Part shown: piece after piece, positions 17,172 through 27,018 of the stretch
Numbering within the stretch: the stretch's first letter is position 1
Layout: every line of letters begins with the position of its first letter
Assembly: GCA_039821555.1 (NCBI GenBank)
Contig: JBCBNX010000007.1
Coordinates: 95,859-159,858 of the forward strand
DNA length: 64,000 bases
DNA from: Bacteroidota bacterium
GTDB taxonomy: Bacteria > Bacteroidota > Rhodothermia > Rhodothermales > Rubricoccaceae
Reading direction: 5' to 3'
Translations under genes and position numbers: made by a program
The notes under the pieces: model-generated
What the model was told of the DNA's origin: nothing
The model's input: the letters and a program-made list of their open reading frames with translations, nothing else
Databases searched by the model: none

Positions 17172-19271
17172 TCATCCGTCGCTCGGCATCGGGGCACGGA
17201 AGAGCGTGGCCGCCTCGGCGAAGTGCTCGGCGGAGCCGATCAGGACCAGACGGTCGCCCGCCTCCACCTGGAAGTCGCCTGCGGGGTTGGCGAGCGTACG
17301 GCCCCCGCGCCGGACTGCGATGACGGTGATCTCGTGGCAGCGGCGGAGGTCGAGCTCGGCAAGCGTCTGCCCGGCTGCTGGAGCGCCGTTCCGCAGGGCG
17401 ACGGCGCGCGTGTGGAGGCCCTCCTCGTCGAGGCCCTGGAGCACCATCAGGTGCGCCTCCTGGATCGAGCCGCGCAGGATACGGTAGTCCTCCTGCCGGA
17501 TTTCGCGCACGAGGCGGTCGATCTCGGCGGGCGGGACGAGGTAGGCCCCGAGCACGTGCGAGAAGACGCGCACCGTGGTCTCCATCTCTTCCGGCACCAC
17601 GATGTCGGCGCCGGCTTTCTGGAGCGGCTCGACGGTGCGCAGGAAGCGGGTCCGTGCGATGAGTTGGAGCGTCGGGTTGAGGTAGCGCATCTGCTGGAGG
17701 ATGCGCGGGACAGCGGTGGGGTCGTTGATGAGGATCACGCCGAGCTTGGCCCGCGCGATGCCCGCGTGTTCGAGCAGAAAGGCGCGGCTGGCGTCGCCGT
17801 AGATCACCGGCACGCCCTCCTTGCGCAGCCTAGCTGTCGACTCCGGGTTGAGTTCGATCACCACGAACGGGATGCCGACATCCTGCATCACCTGCACGAG
17901 GCGCTGCCCGGCGGGTCCGTAGCCGACCACCACCACGTGGTCCTCCATCGCATGCACGTCCACGCCATGGGCGCCGTCCTCGCTCGCGGGTTTCACCGCG
18001 TCAGGGCCGGGGCCGTCGCCCAGCTTGCGCAGCGGCGTACGCGCCATGAACGTCCCGAACCTAGGCGCAGCCTGCACCTGGAATGGCGTTGCGATCATCA
18101 GCAGCACCGTCACAGCGATGAACGTCTGCGCGCCCGCGTCGCCCAGCCCAGCCGGTGTGATCCCGGCGGCGCGGCCCGCCCGCTCCAGCACGAAGGAGAA
18201 CTCGCCAATCTGCGCGAGCGCCAAGCCCGTCGCTGCCGCGATGCGGATGGGATAGCCGAGCACGAGGATCGCCCCGGTCGTGATGACAAACTTGAGCACC
18301 ACGACGGCCGCTGCCACGCCGAGCACGAGCAGCGGATTCCCCAGCACGAAACGGAGGTCGAGCAGCATGCCGACGGAGACAAAGAACACCGCGTTGAAGA
18401 CGGTTCGCAGCGGCAGAATCTCGCTGAGCGCCTGCTCGGAGTATTCGCTCTCGCTCACGATCAGCCCGGCCAAGAATGCGCCGAGCGCGAGGCTCACGTC
18501 GGCCATCGCCGATACGGCCGCCGTCCCAAAGCAGATTGCGACGATGGTGAGCAGGAACAACTCAGGGCGCCGCGTGCGGACGACCTTCTCCAGCACCCAC
18601 GGCACCACGCGCCGCGCGAGCACGATCACCGCCAGAATCAGCGCCGCGGCCTTGCCGAGCACGATCAGGAGGTCGAGCGGTCCGCCGCCCGTGCCCGCGA
18701 GCATCGGCACGAGGAGCACCATCGCCACGATGGCGAGGTCCTGGAAGATGAGCACCGCGAGCGAGAGCTTTCCCGCGGGCGTGTCGGTTTCGGCGCGCTC
18801 GGCGAGGAGCGCCAGCACGATGGCCGTGGACGACAGCGCGACGAGGCAACCCGTGTAGACTCCCGCCTGCCAGCCGATGCCCGCCAGCGCCAAGATGCCC
18901 GTCACGAGGCCAATGGTGACGAACACCTGCGTCCCACCGCCGATGAAGATGGCCCGCCCGATCCGCGAGAGTTTCTCCAAGCTGAACTCGACGCCGATGG
19001 TGAACAGCAGCAGGATCACGCCAATCTCGGCGAGCACGTCGACGAGTTCTTGCTCGTAGACCAGCCCGAGGGCGTTCGGCCCGATCAAGACGCCCGCCAG
19101 CAGGAAGCCTGCGATGGGCACCAGCCGCAGCTTGTAGCACAGGTAGGCCATCCCCACGCTCACGGCAAAGAGCGCGACGATCTCGTTGAGAAAAGGGATG
19201 GAAGCAGCAAGAACCACAGCGGAGAGAGGCAAGCAGAGAGGGGCGGTATGTTCAAGGTAGGCGACACCCAC
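17172..19271 (-). CDS. Kef-type CPA2 monovalent cation/proton antiporter with TrkA-N and TrkA-C domains
   Basis: The 699-residue inner-membrane protein has an N-terminal CPA2 domain of about 12-13 helices (residues about 20-400) with motifs LCYKLRLVPIAGFLLAG, LLLFTIGVEFSLEKL and SLALGAFLAGL. After a linker, a TrkA-N (RCK) domain starts at about residue 435 with DHVVVVGYGPAGQRLV, a Rossmann glycine motif for NAD(H), and a TrkA-C domain runs to the C-terminus (ITVIAVRRGGRTLANPAG). This is the KefB/KefC-YbaL layout for K+ (or Na+) efflux in exchange for protons under nucleotide control. The start at 19271 is the longest reasonable one; a later Met would still keep all helices. It diverges from the lipoprotein gene across 58 bp. 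Confidence 0.92.
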   Translation of the reverse strand: MGVAYLEHTAPLCLPLSAVVLAASIPFLNEIVALFAVSVGMAYLCYKLRLVPIAGFLLAGVLIGPNALGLVYEQELVDVLAEIGVILLLFTIGVEFSLEKLSRIGRAIFIGGGTQVFVTIGLVTGILALAGIGWQAGVYTGCLVALSSTAIVLALLAERAETDTPAGKLSLAVLIFQDLAIVAMVLLVPMLAGTGGGPLDLLIVLGKAAALILAVIVLARRVVPWVLEKVVRTRRPELFLLTIVAICFGTAAVSAMADVSLALGAFLAGLIVSESEYSEQALSEILPLRTVFNAVFFVSVGMLLDLRFVLGNPLLVLGVAAAVVVLKFVITTGAILVLGYPIRIAAATGLALAQIGEFSFVLERAGRAAGITPAGLGDAGAQTFIAVTVLLMIATPFQVQAAPRFGTFMARTPLRKLGDGPGPDAVKPASEDGAHGVDVHAMEDHVVVVGYGPAGQRLVQVMQDVGIPFVVIELNPESTARLRKEGVPVIYGDASRAFLLEHAGIARAKLGVILINDPTAVPRILQQMRYLNPTLQLIARTRFLRTVEPLQKAGADIVVPEEMETTVRVFSHVLGAYLVPPAEIDRLVREIRQEDYRILRGSIQEAHLMVLQGLDEEGLHTRAVALRNGAPAAGQTLAELDLRRCHEITVIAVRRGGRTLANPAGDFQVEAGDRLVLIGSAEHFAEAATLFRAPMPSDG

Positions 19272-19329
19272 AGTTCATGCTCCCGCGCTACCTTGTGAAG
19301 CTTCTCTCCATACCATCGCCCGTCCGCTC

Positions 19330-20178
19330 ATGCGTCTCGCCTATCTCCTCACGCCTCTCGTAGCCATTGCTCTGGCCGCCTGCGCTACCCCAGACCCGGA
19401 CACCGCGACCACAGATGCCGCTCCGTCCGAGGTTGCTGAGATCCCCCTCCATTCGGCAGCGGACTCCCTGGCAATGCAGGCTTTTGACTACGCGGGCGGC
19501 CCTGCTGCCTGGGCGAGCGTCGCCGCGCTGCGCTTCGACTTTGCCATCGAGCGCGGCGGTGAACGCATCCCGATCCGTCACCACCTTTGGGACCGCACCA
19601 CCGGCGCCTACCGCATCGACTGGTCCAACGGCGACACGCTCTATACGGCGCTCTTCGACGTGAACGACTACACCGCGGGCTCGGTCTACATGAACGGTAG
19701 GCCGCTCGCGGACAGCACGCTCGCCGACGCCCTCGACAACGCCGAGCAGGCCTACCTCAACGACACCTACTGGCTGCTGCTCCCCGTCAAGCTCTTCGAC
19801 GACGGCGTCACGCGCGGCCTCGATGCCGACTCGTCGGACGCCACCACGGCGGCGCTCACGCTCGCCTTCGACGGCGTGGGCCTCACGCCCGATGACGCCT
19901 ACTGGATCTACATCAACCGAGACTCGGGCGCCGTGGAGGGCTGGACGTATGTACTGGAGAGCGGAGGCGTCGGCCAGTCTGCCTGGGTGGACTACCAGCC
20001 GTTTGAAACAAAGGCGGGGCCGGTGCTGCTCTCAGCCCGCAAGGAGCGTGCGGACGGCCTGGCGATCCTGACCGATGCGCTCGCGCTCCCCACAGACCTC
20101 GACCCGGCTGCGTTCACAGACCCAGCTGCGCGCCTCGACGGTCGGGCGCTGGCGGCCGACGCTCCGACTGAGCTTTGA
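19330..20178 (+). CDS. Predicted lipoprotein of unknown function (DUF6503-like)
   Basis: This 282-residue protein has a lipoprotein signal peptide (LLTPLVAIALAAC, Cys 18). The mature part begins with an acidic Thr/Asp/Ala stretch, then ALRFDFAIERGG, HHLWDRTTGAYRIDW and YWLLLPVKLFDDG. That arrangement resembles the DUF6503 group of Bacteroidota lipoproteins, which have a LolA/LppX-like cradle of strands. Function is unknown. The call to DUF6503 is from memory of the pattern and moderately sure; the lipobox is clear. Confidence 0.75.
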   Translation: MRLAYLLTPLVAIALAACATPDPDTATTDAAPSEVAEIPLHSAADSLAMQAFDYAGGPAAWASVAALRFDFAIERGGERIPIRHHLWDRTTGAYRIDWSNGDTLYTALFDVNDYTAGSVYMNGRPLADSTLADALDNAEQAYLNDTYWLLLPVKLFDDGVTRGLDADSSDATTAALTLAFDGVGLTPDDAYWIYINRDSGAVEGWTYVLESGGVGQSAWVDYQPFETKAGPVLLSARKERADGLAILTDALALPTDLDPAAFTDPAARLDGRALAADAPTEL

Positions 20179-20257
20179 CGGCGTTTTTCGGGCGTGACAA
20201 CCGTCTGCGTTCCTATGTTTTCCGCCCAATCGCCTCGCTCTTCAAGTCCGCCTCGTC

Positions 20258-20812
20258 ATGCCTGCCCCGCTCGAACTCGCGTCTTCCGATCCTGACTGGC
20301 GACACAGGTTTGGCGGGCTAGGCCGCCGCCTCCGCCTCGCCTTCGGTGACGCCGCGCTCCGCATCGACCACATCGGAAGCACGGCCCTTGACGGCGTCCC
20401 GGCGCTTCCGATCGTAGACGTGCAGATCTCAGTGCCAGCTCTCACGCCCGAGTCGGCGTACCGGGAGGCGCTCTCGGCGCTCGGCTTCGCGATGGAGGCG
20501 GGCCACCCCGACAAGACGGTCCGGTTCTTCCGTGAGACCAAGATGCCGAGCCGTGTTCACTTGCATGTTCGCGCCGCCGGCACCCTCGGTGAGCAATCGG
20601 CGCTGGTCCTACGCGACTTCCTCCGCACCGATGCCGAGGCGCGCACCGCGTTCGCGTCAGGGAAACGAGCACTCGCGGATGCCGTGGCTCACGAAGAGTA
20701 CCCGGCAGCCGCCTACGCGACGGCCAAGCCGACGGTGCTCTGGGAAGCCTTGCGCGGCGCCCACCGCTGGGCCCAAGAAACGGGCTGGACGCCCGGCATG
20801 TCCGACGCTTGA
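20258..20812 (+). CDS. GrpB family protein (UPF0157)
   Basis: This 184-residue protein has the GrpB hallmark RIDHIGSTALDGVPALPIVDVQI near residue 35 and HLHVRAAG near residue 105, the nucleotidyltransferase-like core of the family, followed by the LRDFLRTD and YATAKPTVL helices. Family members are small cytoplasmic proteins with a nucleotidyltransferase fold and no firmly assigned substrate. It stands alone between the lipoprotein gene and porU. Confidence 0.92.
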   Translation: MPAPLELASSDPDWRHRFGGLGRRLRLAFGDAALRIDHIGSTALDGVPALPIVDVQISVPALTPESAYREALSALGFAMEAGHPDKTVRFFRETKMPSRVHLHVRAAGTLGEQSALVLRDFLRTDAEARTAFASGKRALADAVAHEEYPAAAYATAKPTVLWEALRGAHRWAQETGWTPGMSDA

Positions 20813-20897
20813 GGGCGATTTAAACGATGTCATCCCGCTTGGCAGGGAAAAGGGCTAGCCCTAGGATCAGGTAGGCATTATCCTTGCCGTCTGGTGA

Positions 20898-20919
20898 GCG
20901 ACGGGACCGCACCCGTCGC
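20898..20919 (+). terminator. Stable hairpin just upstream of the PorU-type gene
   Basis: The arms GCGACGGG and CCCGTCGC pair perfectly around a 6-base loop, followed by CTCCTTTCC. It lies 11 bp before the first possible PorU start, so it is either the terminator of the grpB transcript or a leader hairpin. The T-tract is weak. Confidence 0.35.
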
Positions 20920-20930
20920 CTCCTTTCCGG

Positions 20931-23900
20931 ATGACGCCCACCCGTTTCGCTTCCGCCATGCGATCCTGGTCTTTCCCCCTCAGCCTAGCACTCCTCACAG
21001 GGCTCGTTGCTGGGCTGCTCGCCGCTCCCACCGCGGCCCAGACGCAAGCCGATGGCTACGACCCGTCGTGGTACGTGGCCGGCCAGCCGCACGTCAAGCT
21101 CTCGGTCGTCGAGGACGGCCTCTACCGCGTCACCGGCGCGGAGCTAGCGGCTGCGGGCGCCTCCGGGATCGACCTCGCCACGCTCGCCCTCATCGAGAAC
21201 GGACGGCGCATCCCCGTCCACCTCGACGGCAACACCACGGGCCCGATGCAGGCCGCCGACGCCCTCGTCTTCGTCGGCCGCCAAAACCGGGGCGACGACG
21301 AACTCTGGGCCTACAACGACGGAACGGCTCCCACCCAATCCGACCCCGCCCTCCAGAGCAGCGACCACTTCAGCCTCTTCACCGACACGACGTCCTATTG
21401 GCTGACCTGGAACGGCGCGCCCAGCCCGCGCTACGAGACGCTCGGTGCTGAGGCCTTCGCCGAGGGCGCCCTTACCCGCAACATCCAGCGCGACACGGTG
21501 CTCGCGGAGGTCGACGGAAACAACTACTACCCAGGTGATCCGGCTCAATTCCGCGCCGGGCATCCGTTCTACACACGCGGCGAGGGCTACTACTGGCGCC
21601 GCCTCCGGCATTTCGAGTCGGGCGGCGAAATCGTCTTCGAGCCTACCGTGGCGGCGTCGTTCATCGACCGAACGTCTCCCGACCCGTTGCTCGTCCGCGC
21701 GAAGTTCAACGGGGCCTCCGGTGCCCAGCACGACGTACGCCTCGACGTCGAGGTGGACACGGGCGGCGGTGTGCTCGGCTATGTAGAGTTGGGGCGCGTC
21801 GGCTGGAGCAACTATGCCTTCGCCGAGGTGGCGGGCTCCTTCGACGCCGCGACCGTACCTCCGGGCAACCAACTTCGCTTCCGCATCACCTCGACCTCGC
21901 CGGGGGCTGTCAACAGCATCGTGGACCTCGACTACATCGAGGTGATCTCCACGCGGGCGCTTCGGCTCGAAGGGGGCATCGCGCGCGTTGCGGCGGTGCC
22001 CGGACGCTACGAGTTCATCCTGCGCGGCTCCACCGAAGTCCCCGTTGCCTACGACCCCGCCACCCTACGCCGGATCGAGCTGCGCCAACTCGGCAACTCG
22101 GTACGCTTCACCAACGACATCGCGGCCCCCTCGATCCTCTGGGTCGCCGAGTCGAGCGGCTATGCGAGCGTCGCCGACATCGCGGCCGTTGTCCAGAGCG
22201 ACCTCGCGAGCACGGCCAACGCCGCTGACTACCTGATCGTAACGCCTGCGGCACTCCGGCCGAGCGCCGAAGCCCACGCCGCATACCGTCGCACGGCGGC
22301 GGGCGGCGGCCACACCGTAGCCATCGTGGACCTGCGCGACGTGTTCGACCAGTTCGACTATGGCCGGGCGACGCCGGTGGCTCTTCGCCGCTTCATTCGC
22401 CAGACGAAGGCCTGGAGCCAGCCCCCCCGCTTCCTCCTCCTATGGGGCGACGACATCTACCGATTCCGCACCGATCCGCAGCCCGCGTGGTGGCTGCCGT
22501 CCTACGGCAATGCCGTCTCCGACGCTTGGTTTGCCATGCAGAGCGAGGGGCCGGGCGACCTTACCGAGATCATCGCCATCGGGCGTGTCCCGCTGCGCAC
22601 CAACGCGGAGGGCGCGCTCTTCACCGGCAAGGTGCAACGCAGCGAAAGCGCCGCGCCCTCCGACTGGCAGAAGCGGGCCATCCTCATGTCTGGTGGCAAC
22701 GGCGCGGGCGAGCAGCGCGACTTCCGCGCCTACATCCAAGGCGTCGGTGCCCGCGTCTCGGATCGCCCCGTGGGTGCCGACACCGTCTTCTTCCACAAGA
22801 CGTCGGACGAAGTCCTCGACACCTCGCTGCAGGACTCGATCCGCGTGGCGATCCAGGACGGCGCCGCGTTCCTGACCTACCTCGGCCACTCTGCCGCTGA
22901 GACGTGGGAGATCGTCATCGACGACCCGGAGGACTTCAGCAACGAGGACCGCCTGCCCGTCGTGTTCTCGCTGGGCTGCCGGACGGGCAACTTCGCCGCG
23001 CTATCCGACCGCGGGACGCTCGCCGAGCGCCTCGTGCTGGGCTCGGAGGCGGGGAGCATCGCGCACTGGGGCACCTCCGAGATCGCGCGCGTGCCCGAAA
23101 CCCGCGCCATCAGCGACTTCGCGCACCAGGTCATCTTCAGCGAGTCGCGCGAGGGCGACGCCGACACCACGCGCGCGCTCGGGCTGGCCCTCCAGGAGGC
23201 CAAGCGCCGCTACGCCACCACGTTTGGCTTCGGCGGCGTGTCCTACTACCCCGTGAAGCACCTGCTTCAGTACGGCCTCATCGGCGACCCGGCTTCGCGC
23301 ATCGTCCTGCCGAGCGAGCCCGACCTTGCTGTCGCCGAGGCGGACCTCCGCATCAGCCCGGCCGCGCCCCTCGTCGAAGACGGTATGCTCACGGCCGATG
23401 TCCGCGTGCGCAACCGCGGGCTCGTCCCGCTCGACTCACTCACCGTCACGGTCCGCCAGGAGCGCCCGAGCCGCGGCGACACCCTCGTCAGCCGCCGGCT
23501 GGCCCCGTTCGGCATCGACACCACGTTTGCGATTCCGCTGCCGCTCGCCGAGGGCGACGCGGGTACGCACTTCGTCTCTGTGACGGCGGATGCGCTGAGC
23601 GAGATCAGCGAGTTCGACGAGACAAACAACCTCGTCAGCCGCAAGCCGCACGTCGTGTTCTCGAACGGCCTCGCGGTCGTTTTCCCGCAGGATTTCGCGA
23701 CGGTCGATGCCCGGCAGCCGCGCCTCCGCGTGTCGCTGGCGAGCCCCCGTGCCGCTCAGGGCGCAGCCGTCCTCTTCGAGATCGACCGGGTGCCCACCTT
23801 CGACTCGCCCGCGAAGCAGAGCTCGACATCGATCCCCATCCGCAACGCGCACGCCGACTGGAGCCCGGCAGAGGCGCTGCCCGACGGTCAGCCTGCCTAC

Positions 23901-25943
23901 TGGCGCGCTCGCCTGGACGCCCCCGACCAGGTCAACAACTGGGTAGGCGGACGCCTGCTCGTTCAGACCAGCGACGTACCGGGCCGCTGGACGATGACCG
24001 GCGACCTCTTCGACGCGGTCGCCACCGATGGCTTCCTCGTACGCGAGGACGACGCCTGGGCCTTCAGCGACTACCGCGTCAACGTGCAGACCAACGCCGA
24101 GGCAGAGGACACGTCGCGCAAGGGGCAGTTCGTGGTCAACAGCGGCTCGCCCATCCTGCGTCTGACGCCCGGCTTTGGCGTGCTCATCATTGACGGCACG
24201 TTTGGGACCGTCCGGGGCTCCGGCTACGGCGCGCCCTACGCCGCCGGCCAGGAGGAAGCCGCCCTCGTCACCCTCGACTCGCTCGTCAACCGGGTCGCTG
24301 TGCCAGGGGACTACATCTTCGTGCGCACGCGCAACCTCTTCCAGAGCGGCCCCGTGCCCGACGCCCTCAAGACGCTTCTGCAGTCGCTCGGATCGGAGGC
24401 GGCGCCGTCGCTCAACTACGAGGACATGCTCCTGCTCGTGACGCAGAAGGACGAGCCGGGCACCACCTGGGAGCGGGTCGTCCCCGACGGACCGGAGCAG
24501 CCCGATTTCGTGCTCCTCGACACGACGCTGACGTTCCAGAACCCAGCGGGTCAGCTCACGAGCCCACGCATCGGCCCGGCGAAGGCGTGGCGCACGCTCA
24601 CGCTCGACACGGACGTGGGAAGCCAGCCCGCGTTCGTCTCCGTCGATGTGCTCGCCGCCAACGGCTCGGTGCTGATTGGCGACCTCCGGAGCCCCACGGC
24701 TGACCTGAGCGGCATCGACGCACGGGCGCACCCGTTCCTGACGCTGCGGGCGACGCTCTCCGACGTGAGCCAGCAGAGCACCCCGCAGCTACGCCAGTGG
24801 CAGGTCATCTACGATCCCGTTCCCGAACTCGTCCTCGACCCGGATCTCTTCGCATTGCCGACGGAGGCCCTCGCGGAGGGCGAGCCACTCCGGTTCGAGG
24901 TCCCGGTGCGCAACCTCAGCCTCGTCGCCCCCGACTCCGTGCGGGTCCGCGCGACGCTCACCGACCCGGACAACGAGCAGATCGAAATCCTGGTGACGAG
25001 TCGCCGCGACGTACTGCCAGACTCGGTCGTCATGGTACCCGTCGAGGCCGTCACCGTGGGGCGTGTTGGGCAGAACGGCATCCAGGCCGAGGCGAGCCAG
25101 CCGACGCTCACGGAGTCGCTGACCTACAACAACGCGCTCGTGGGCGACTTCCGGGTCGCGGCGGACGCTACCGAGCCGATGCTGCGCGTGATGATCGACG
25201 GCACGGAGGTCCGCAACGGACCGGAGCGGGTCTTCAACACGCAGGACCCAGCGATTCCGTTTGTCTCAGCGAGGCCACGCATCCAGGTCTCGCTCACCGA
25301 CTCGAACCCGTTCCTCCGCCTCGACGACCCCGGAGCCTTCTCGCTCACCCTCAACGACGAAGAGGTCGATCCCGCTGCCGTGATCTTCGAGGCTGCCACC
25401 GGCGAGGAGAACGAGGCCCGCCTCACCTTTGAACCCACGACGTCGCTCTCGGACACGCTGCACACGCTCACCATCGAGGCGCGCGACGCCACCGGCAACC
25501 CAGCCCGCATCGCCAACGTGCTCGACCGCGAGATCGGCGGCCCGGCCCCGATGGACTCGACGACCTACCGCGCCTACTTCCGCGTGCAGTCGGAGATGGA
25601 GTTGGAGAGCGTCTTCCCCTACCCCAACCCGATGGTGTCGTCCACGCGCTTCCTGTTCCGCCTGCGCGGGGCTGACGCCGCGCTCGTGGAGGACCTGCGC
25701 ATCCGGATCTACACCATCAACGGCCGCCTCATCCGCGAGCTTCGTCCGCTGGAGTGCCTCGACGCGAGCAACTGCCTTCCGGGCGCCCGCATCGGCTGGA
25801 ACGATGTGGCCTGGGACGGGCGCGACGAGGACGGTGACCTCGTGGCGAGTGGGGTCTACCTCTACCAAGTCTTCCTCCGCGCCGATGGGCAAAACCTCAC
25901 GCCGAGCAACGACCCCATCGGCAAGATTGCTGTGATCCGGTAG
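20931..25943 (+). CDS. porU: Type IX secretion sortase, PorU/PorU2-type C25 peptidase with C-terminal sorting domain
   Basis: This is a 1670-residue surface protein. The signal peptide is LALLTGLVAGLLAAPTAAQ. An N-terminal region with beta domains is followed by a gingipain-type C25 peptidase domain, starting near ADYLIVTPAALRP and PRFLLLWGDD. His 653 (LTYLGHSAAETW) and Cys 683 (VVFSLGCRTGNFA) form the catalytic pair, spaced as in gingipains. A CARDB-like domain lies at about 795-905 (NRGLVPLDSL, FDETNN) and a second at about 1296-1405. The last 120 residues form a T9SS sorting domain (FPYPNPMVSSTRF, IYTINGRLIREL, GRDEDGDLVASGVYLYQ). PorU removes sorting domains and attaches cargo at the surface. 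Canonical PorU is about 1160 residues; the length and CARDB domains fit the long PorU2-like form. An in-frame ATG at 20958 is an equally good start. Confidence 0.85.
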   Translation: MTPTRFASAMRSWSFPLSLALLTGLVAGLLAAPTAAQTQADGYDPSWYVAGQPHVKLSVVEDGLYRVTGAELAAAGASGIDLATLALIENGRRIPVHLDGNTTGPMQAADALVFVGRQNRGDDELWAYNDGTAPTQSDPALQSSDHFSLFTDTTSYWLTWNGAPSPRYETLGAEAFAEGALTRNIQRDTVLAEVDGNNYYPGDPAQFRAGHPFYTRGEGYYWRRLRHFESGGEIVFEPTVAASFIDRTSPDPLLVRAKFNGASGAQHDVRLDVEVDTGGGVLGYVELGRVGWSNYAFAEVAGSFDAATVPPGNQLRFRITSTSPGAVNSIVDLDYIEVISTRALRLEGGIARVAAVPGRYEFILRGSTEVPVAYDPATLRRIELRQLGNSVRFTNDIAAPSILWVAESSGYASVADIAAVVQSDLASTANAADYLIVTPAALRPSAEAHAAYRRTAAGGGHTVAIVDLRDVFDQFDYGRATPVALRRFIRQTKAWSQPPRFLLLWGDDIYRFRTDPQPAWWLPSYGNAVSDAWFAMQSEGPGDLTEIIAIGRVPLRTNAEGALFTGKVQRSESAAPSDWQKRAILMSGGNGAGEQRDFRAYIQGVGARVSDRPVGADTVFFHKTSDEVLDTSLQDSIRVAIQDGAAFLTYLGHSAAETWEIVIDDPEDFSNEDRLPVVFSLGCRTGNFAALSDRGTLAERLVLGSEAGSIAHWGTSEIARVPETRAISDFAHQVIFSESREGDADTTRALGLALQEAKRRYATTFGFGGVSYYPVKHLLQYGLIGDPASRIVLPSEPDLAVAEADLRISPAAPLVEDGMLTADVRVRNRGLVPLDSLTVTVRQERPSRGDTLVSRRLAPFGIDTTFAIPLPLAEGDAGTHFVSVTADALSEISEFDETNNLVSRKPHVVFSNGLAVVFPQDFATVDARQPRLRVSLASPRAAQGAAVLFEIDRVPTFDSPAKQSSTSIPIRNAHADWSPAEALPDGQPAYWRARLDAPDQVNNWVGGRLLVQTSDVPGRWTMTGDLFDAVATDGFLVREDDAWAFSDYRVNVQTNAEAEDTSRKGQFVVNSGSPILRLTPGFGVLIIDGTFGTVRGSGYGAPYAAGQEEAALVTLDSLVNRVAVPGDYIFVRTRNLFQSGPVPDALKTLLQSLGSEAAPSLNYEDMLLLVTQKDEPGTTWERVVPDGPEQPDFVLLDTTLTFQNPAGQLTSPRIGPAKAWRTLTLDTDVGSQPAFVSVDVLAANGSVLIGDLRSPTADLSGIDARAHPFLTLRATLSDVSQQSTPQLRQWQVIYDPVPELVLDPDLFALPTEALAEGEPLRFEVPVRNLSLVAPDSVRVRATLTDPDNEQIEILVTSRRDVLPDSVVMVPVEAVTVGRVGQNGIQAEASQPTLTESLTYNNALVGDFRVAADATEPMLRVMIDGTEVRNGPERVFNTQDPAIPFVSARPRIQVSLTDSNPFLRLDDPGAFSLTLNDEEVDPAAVIFEAATGEENEARLTFEPTTSLSDTLHTLTIEARDATGNPARIANVLDREIGGPAPMDSTTYRAYFRVQSEMELESVFPYPNPMVSSTRFLFRLRGADAALVEDLRIRIYTINGRLIRELRPLECLDASNCLPGARIGWNDVAWDGRDEDGDLVASGVYLYQVFLRADGQNLTPSNDPIGKIAVIR

Positions 25944-25946
25944 CCG

Positions 25947-26903
25947 TCAAGCATGGCGCGCTCGCCAGTCTCTACAGAGTGCGCGGGCGGCTTCAGGCCA
26001 GGTTGGGTGCTCGAACGTGAAGCCGTGCGCCAGCAGGCGACCCGGTGTGACGCGGCGGCTCTTGAGGACGAGTTCGCTCTCGGTCCGCAAGAAGAACGCG
26101 CCGACTTCGAGCATCCACGCAGTCGCTGGCAGGCCGATTCGGGTGCCCCAGGCGTCGCGCAGCGCCCGCATAAACGCGGCGTTCGGCAGTGGGTGCGGTG
26201 CCGCGAGATTAACGGGGCCGTTGATCTCGTCTTGCTCAATCAGCCAGCGGACGGCCCGCACGAAGTCGTCGCCGTGGAGCCAGGAGACGTACTGCCGCCC
26301 GTCGCCCGAGGTGCCGCCTAGGCCGCGGCGGACGAGTCCGAGCAGCGTGTCGAAGATGCCGCCACGGTCGGCGCTCATTACCACAGCAGCGCGGAGGGCC
26401 ACCTTGCGGGTGTGCGGCGTGTCGGCCTCGGCGAGCGTGCGCTCCCACGCCTGCGCCACGTCGATGCTGAAGCGCCACGACGCAGGCGCGTCGGGCTCGG
26501 TGCCGCCGATCAGGCCGGTCGCCTCGTCGTTGGGCGCGTCATAGCAGTGGGCGTAGATCGTCGCCGTGCTCATCTGGAGCCACACGGGCGGCGGGGCCTT
26601 CGCCTGCGAGATGGCCTTGCCGACGACCCGTGTCGAGGCGACCCGCGAGTCCATCATGAGGCGGCGGTTCTCGGGCGTGTAGCGGCAGTCGACGCTGCGC
26701 CCCGCGAGGTTCACCACCGCATCCGCGCCGTCGAGTTCGGCTGCCCATGCCCCGAGCGACTGCGCGTCCCAGCCGACCACGCGCCACGGCTCAGCGCTGC
26801 CCGGCGACCGGCTCAGCACGACGACCTCGTGCCCGTCGGCGTGGAAGTCGCGGGCGAGGAGCGTGCCGAGTTGGCCGCTGCCTCCGGCTAGGATGACCTT
26901 CAT
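25947..26903 (-). CDS. TIGR01777 family NAD-dependent epimerase-like protein
   Basis: The 318-residue SDR-fold protein has the start [20 protein letters not shown] (Gly-x-x-Gly-x-x-Gly), then VVLSRSP and [20 protein letters not shown], which is the TIGR01777/SDR39U1 signature. [11 protein letters not shown] replaces the usual active-site Ser/Tyr region. C-terminal features [20 protein letters not shown] and [13 protein letters not shown] are standard for the family, which includes YfcH-type proteins of unknown substrate. The ATG at 26903 is chosen because it opens the Rossmann strand; upstream sequence is low-complexity. It converges on porU with 3 bp between stops. Confidence 0.9.
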   Translation of the reverse strand: MKVILAGGSGQLGTLLARDFHADGHEVVVLSRSPGSAEPWRVVGWDAQSLGAWAAELDGADAVVNLAGRSVDCRYTPENRRLMMDSRVASTRVVGKAISQAKAPPPVWLQMSTATIYAHCYDAPNDEATGLIGGTEPDAPASWRFSIDVAQAWERTLAEADTPHTRKVALRAAVVMSADRGGIFDTLLGLVRRGLGGTSGDGRQYVSWLHGDDFVRAVRWLIEQDEINGPVNLAAPHPLPNAAFMRALRDAWGTRIGLPATAWMLEVGAFFLRTESELVLKSRRVTPGRLLAHGFTFEHPTWPEAARALCRDWRARHA

Positions 26904-27018
26904 GACAGGGGGGAAGCGAGGGGGACAGGCCCGGAGGATAGCGCATGCGCCGCACCTATGGTTTTTCGCGGGATTGCCGCCGTACGTTGGGGCTTCCCCC
27001 AACCGACTCCTCCCTCCC

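Noticed and set aside
17139..19298. Long open frame on the plus strand antisense to the Kef-type antiporter (over 700 codons)
   Set aside because: The antiporter on the minus strand has clear motifs and membrane helices. The antisense frame is His/Arg/Asp-rich, lacks motifs and arises from the GC-skewed third positions of the real gene.
20829..20838. A solitary GTCATCCCGC resembling the outer end of the repeats at 29 kb and 43 kb
   Set aside because: Only about eight bases match, there is no inverted partner and no hairpin core. It could be a decayed copy but is not strong enough to list.
22904..24193. Long alternative frame within the PorU-type gene
   Set aside because: It is an Arg/Pro-rich shadow of the real frame, which carries the peptidase and CARDB motifs across this interval.
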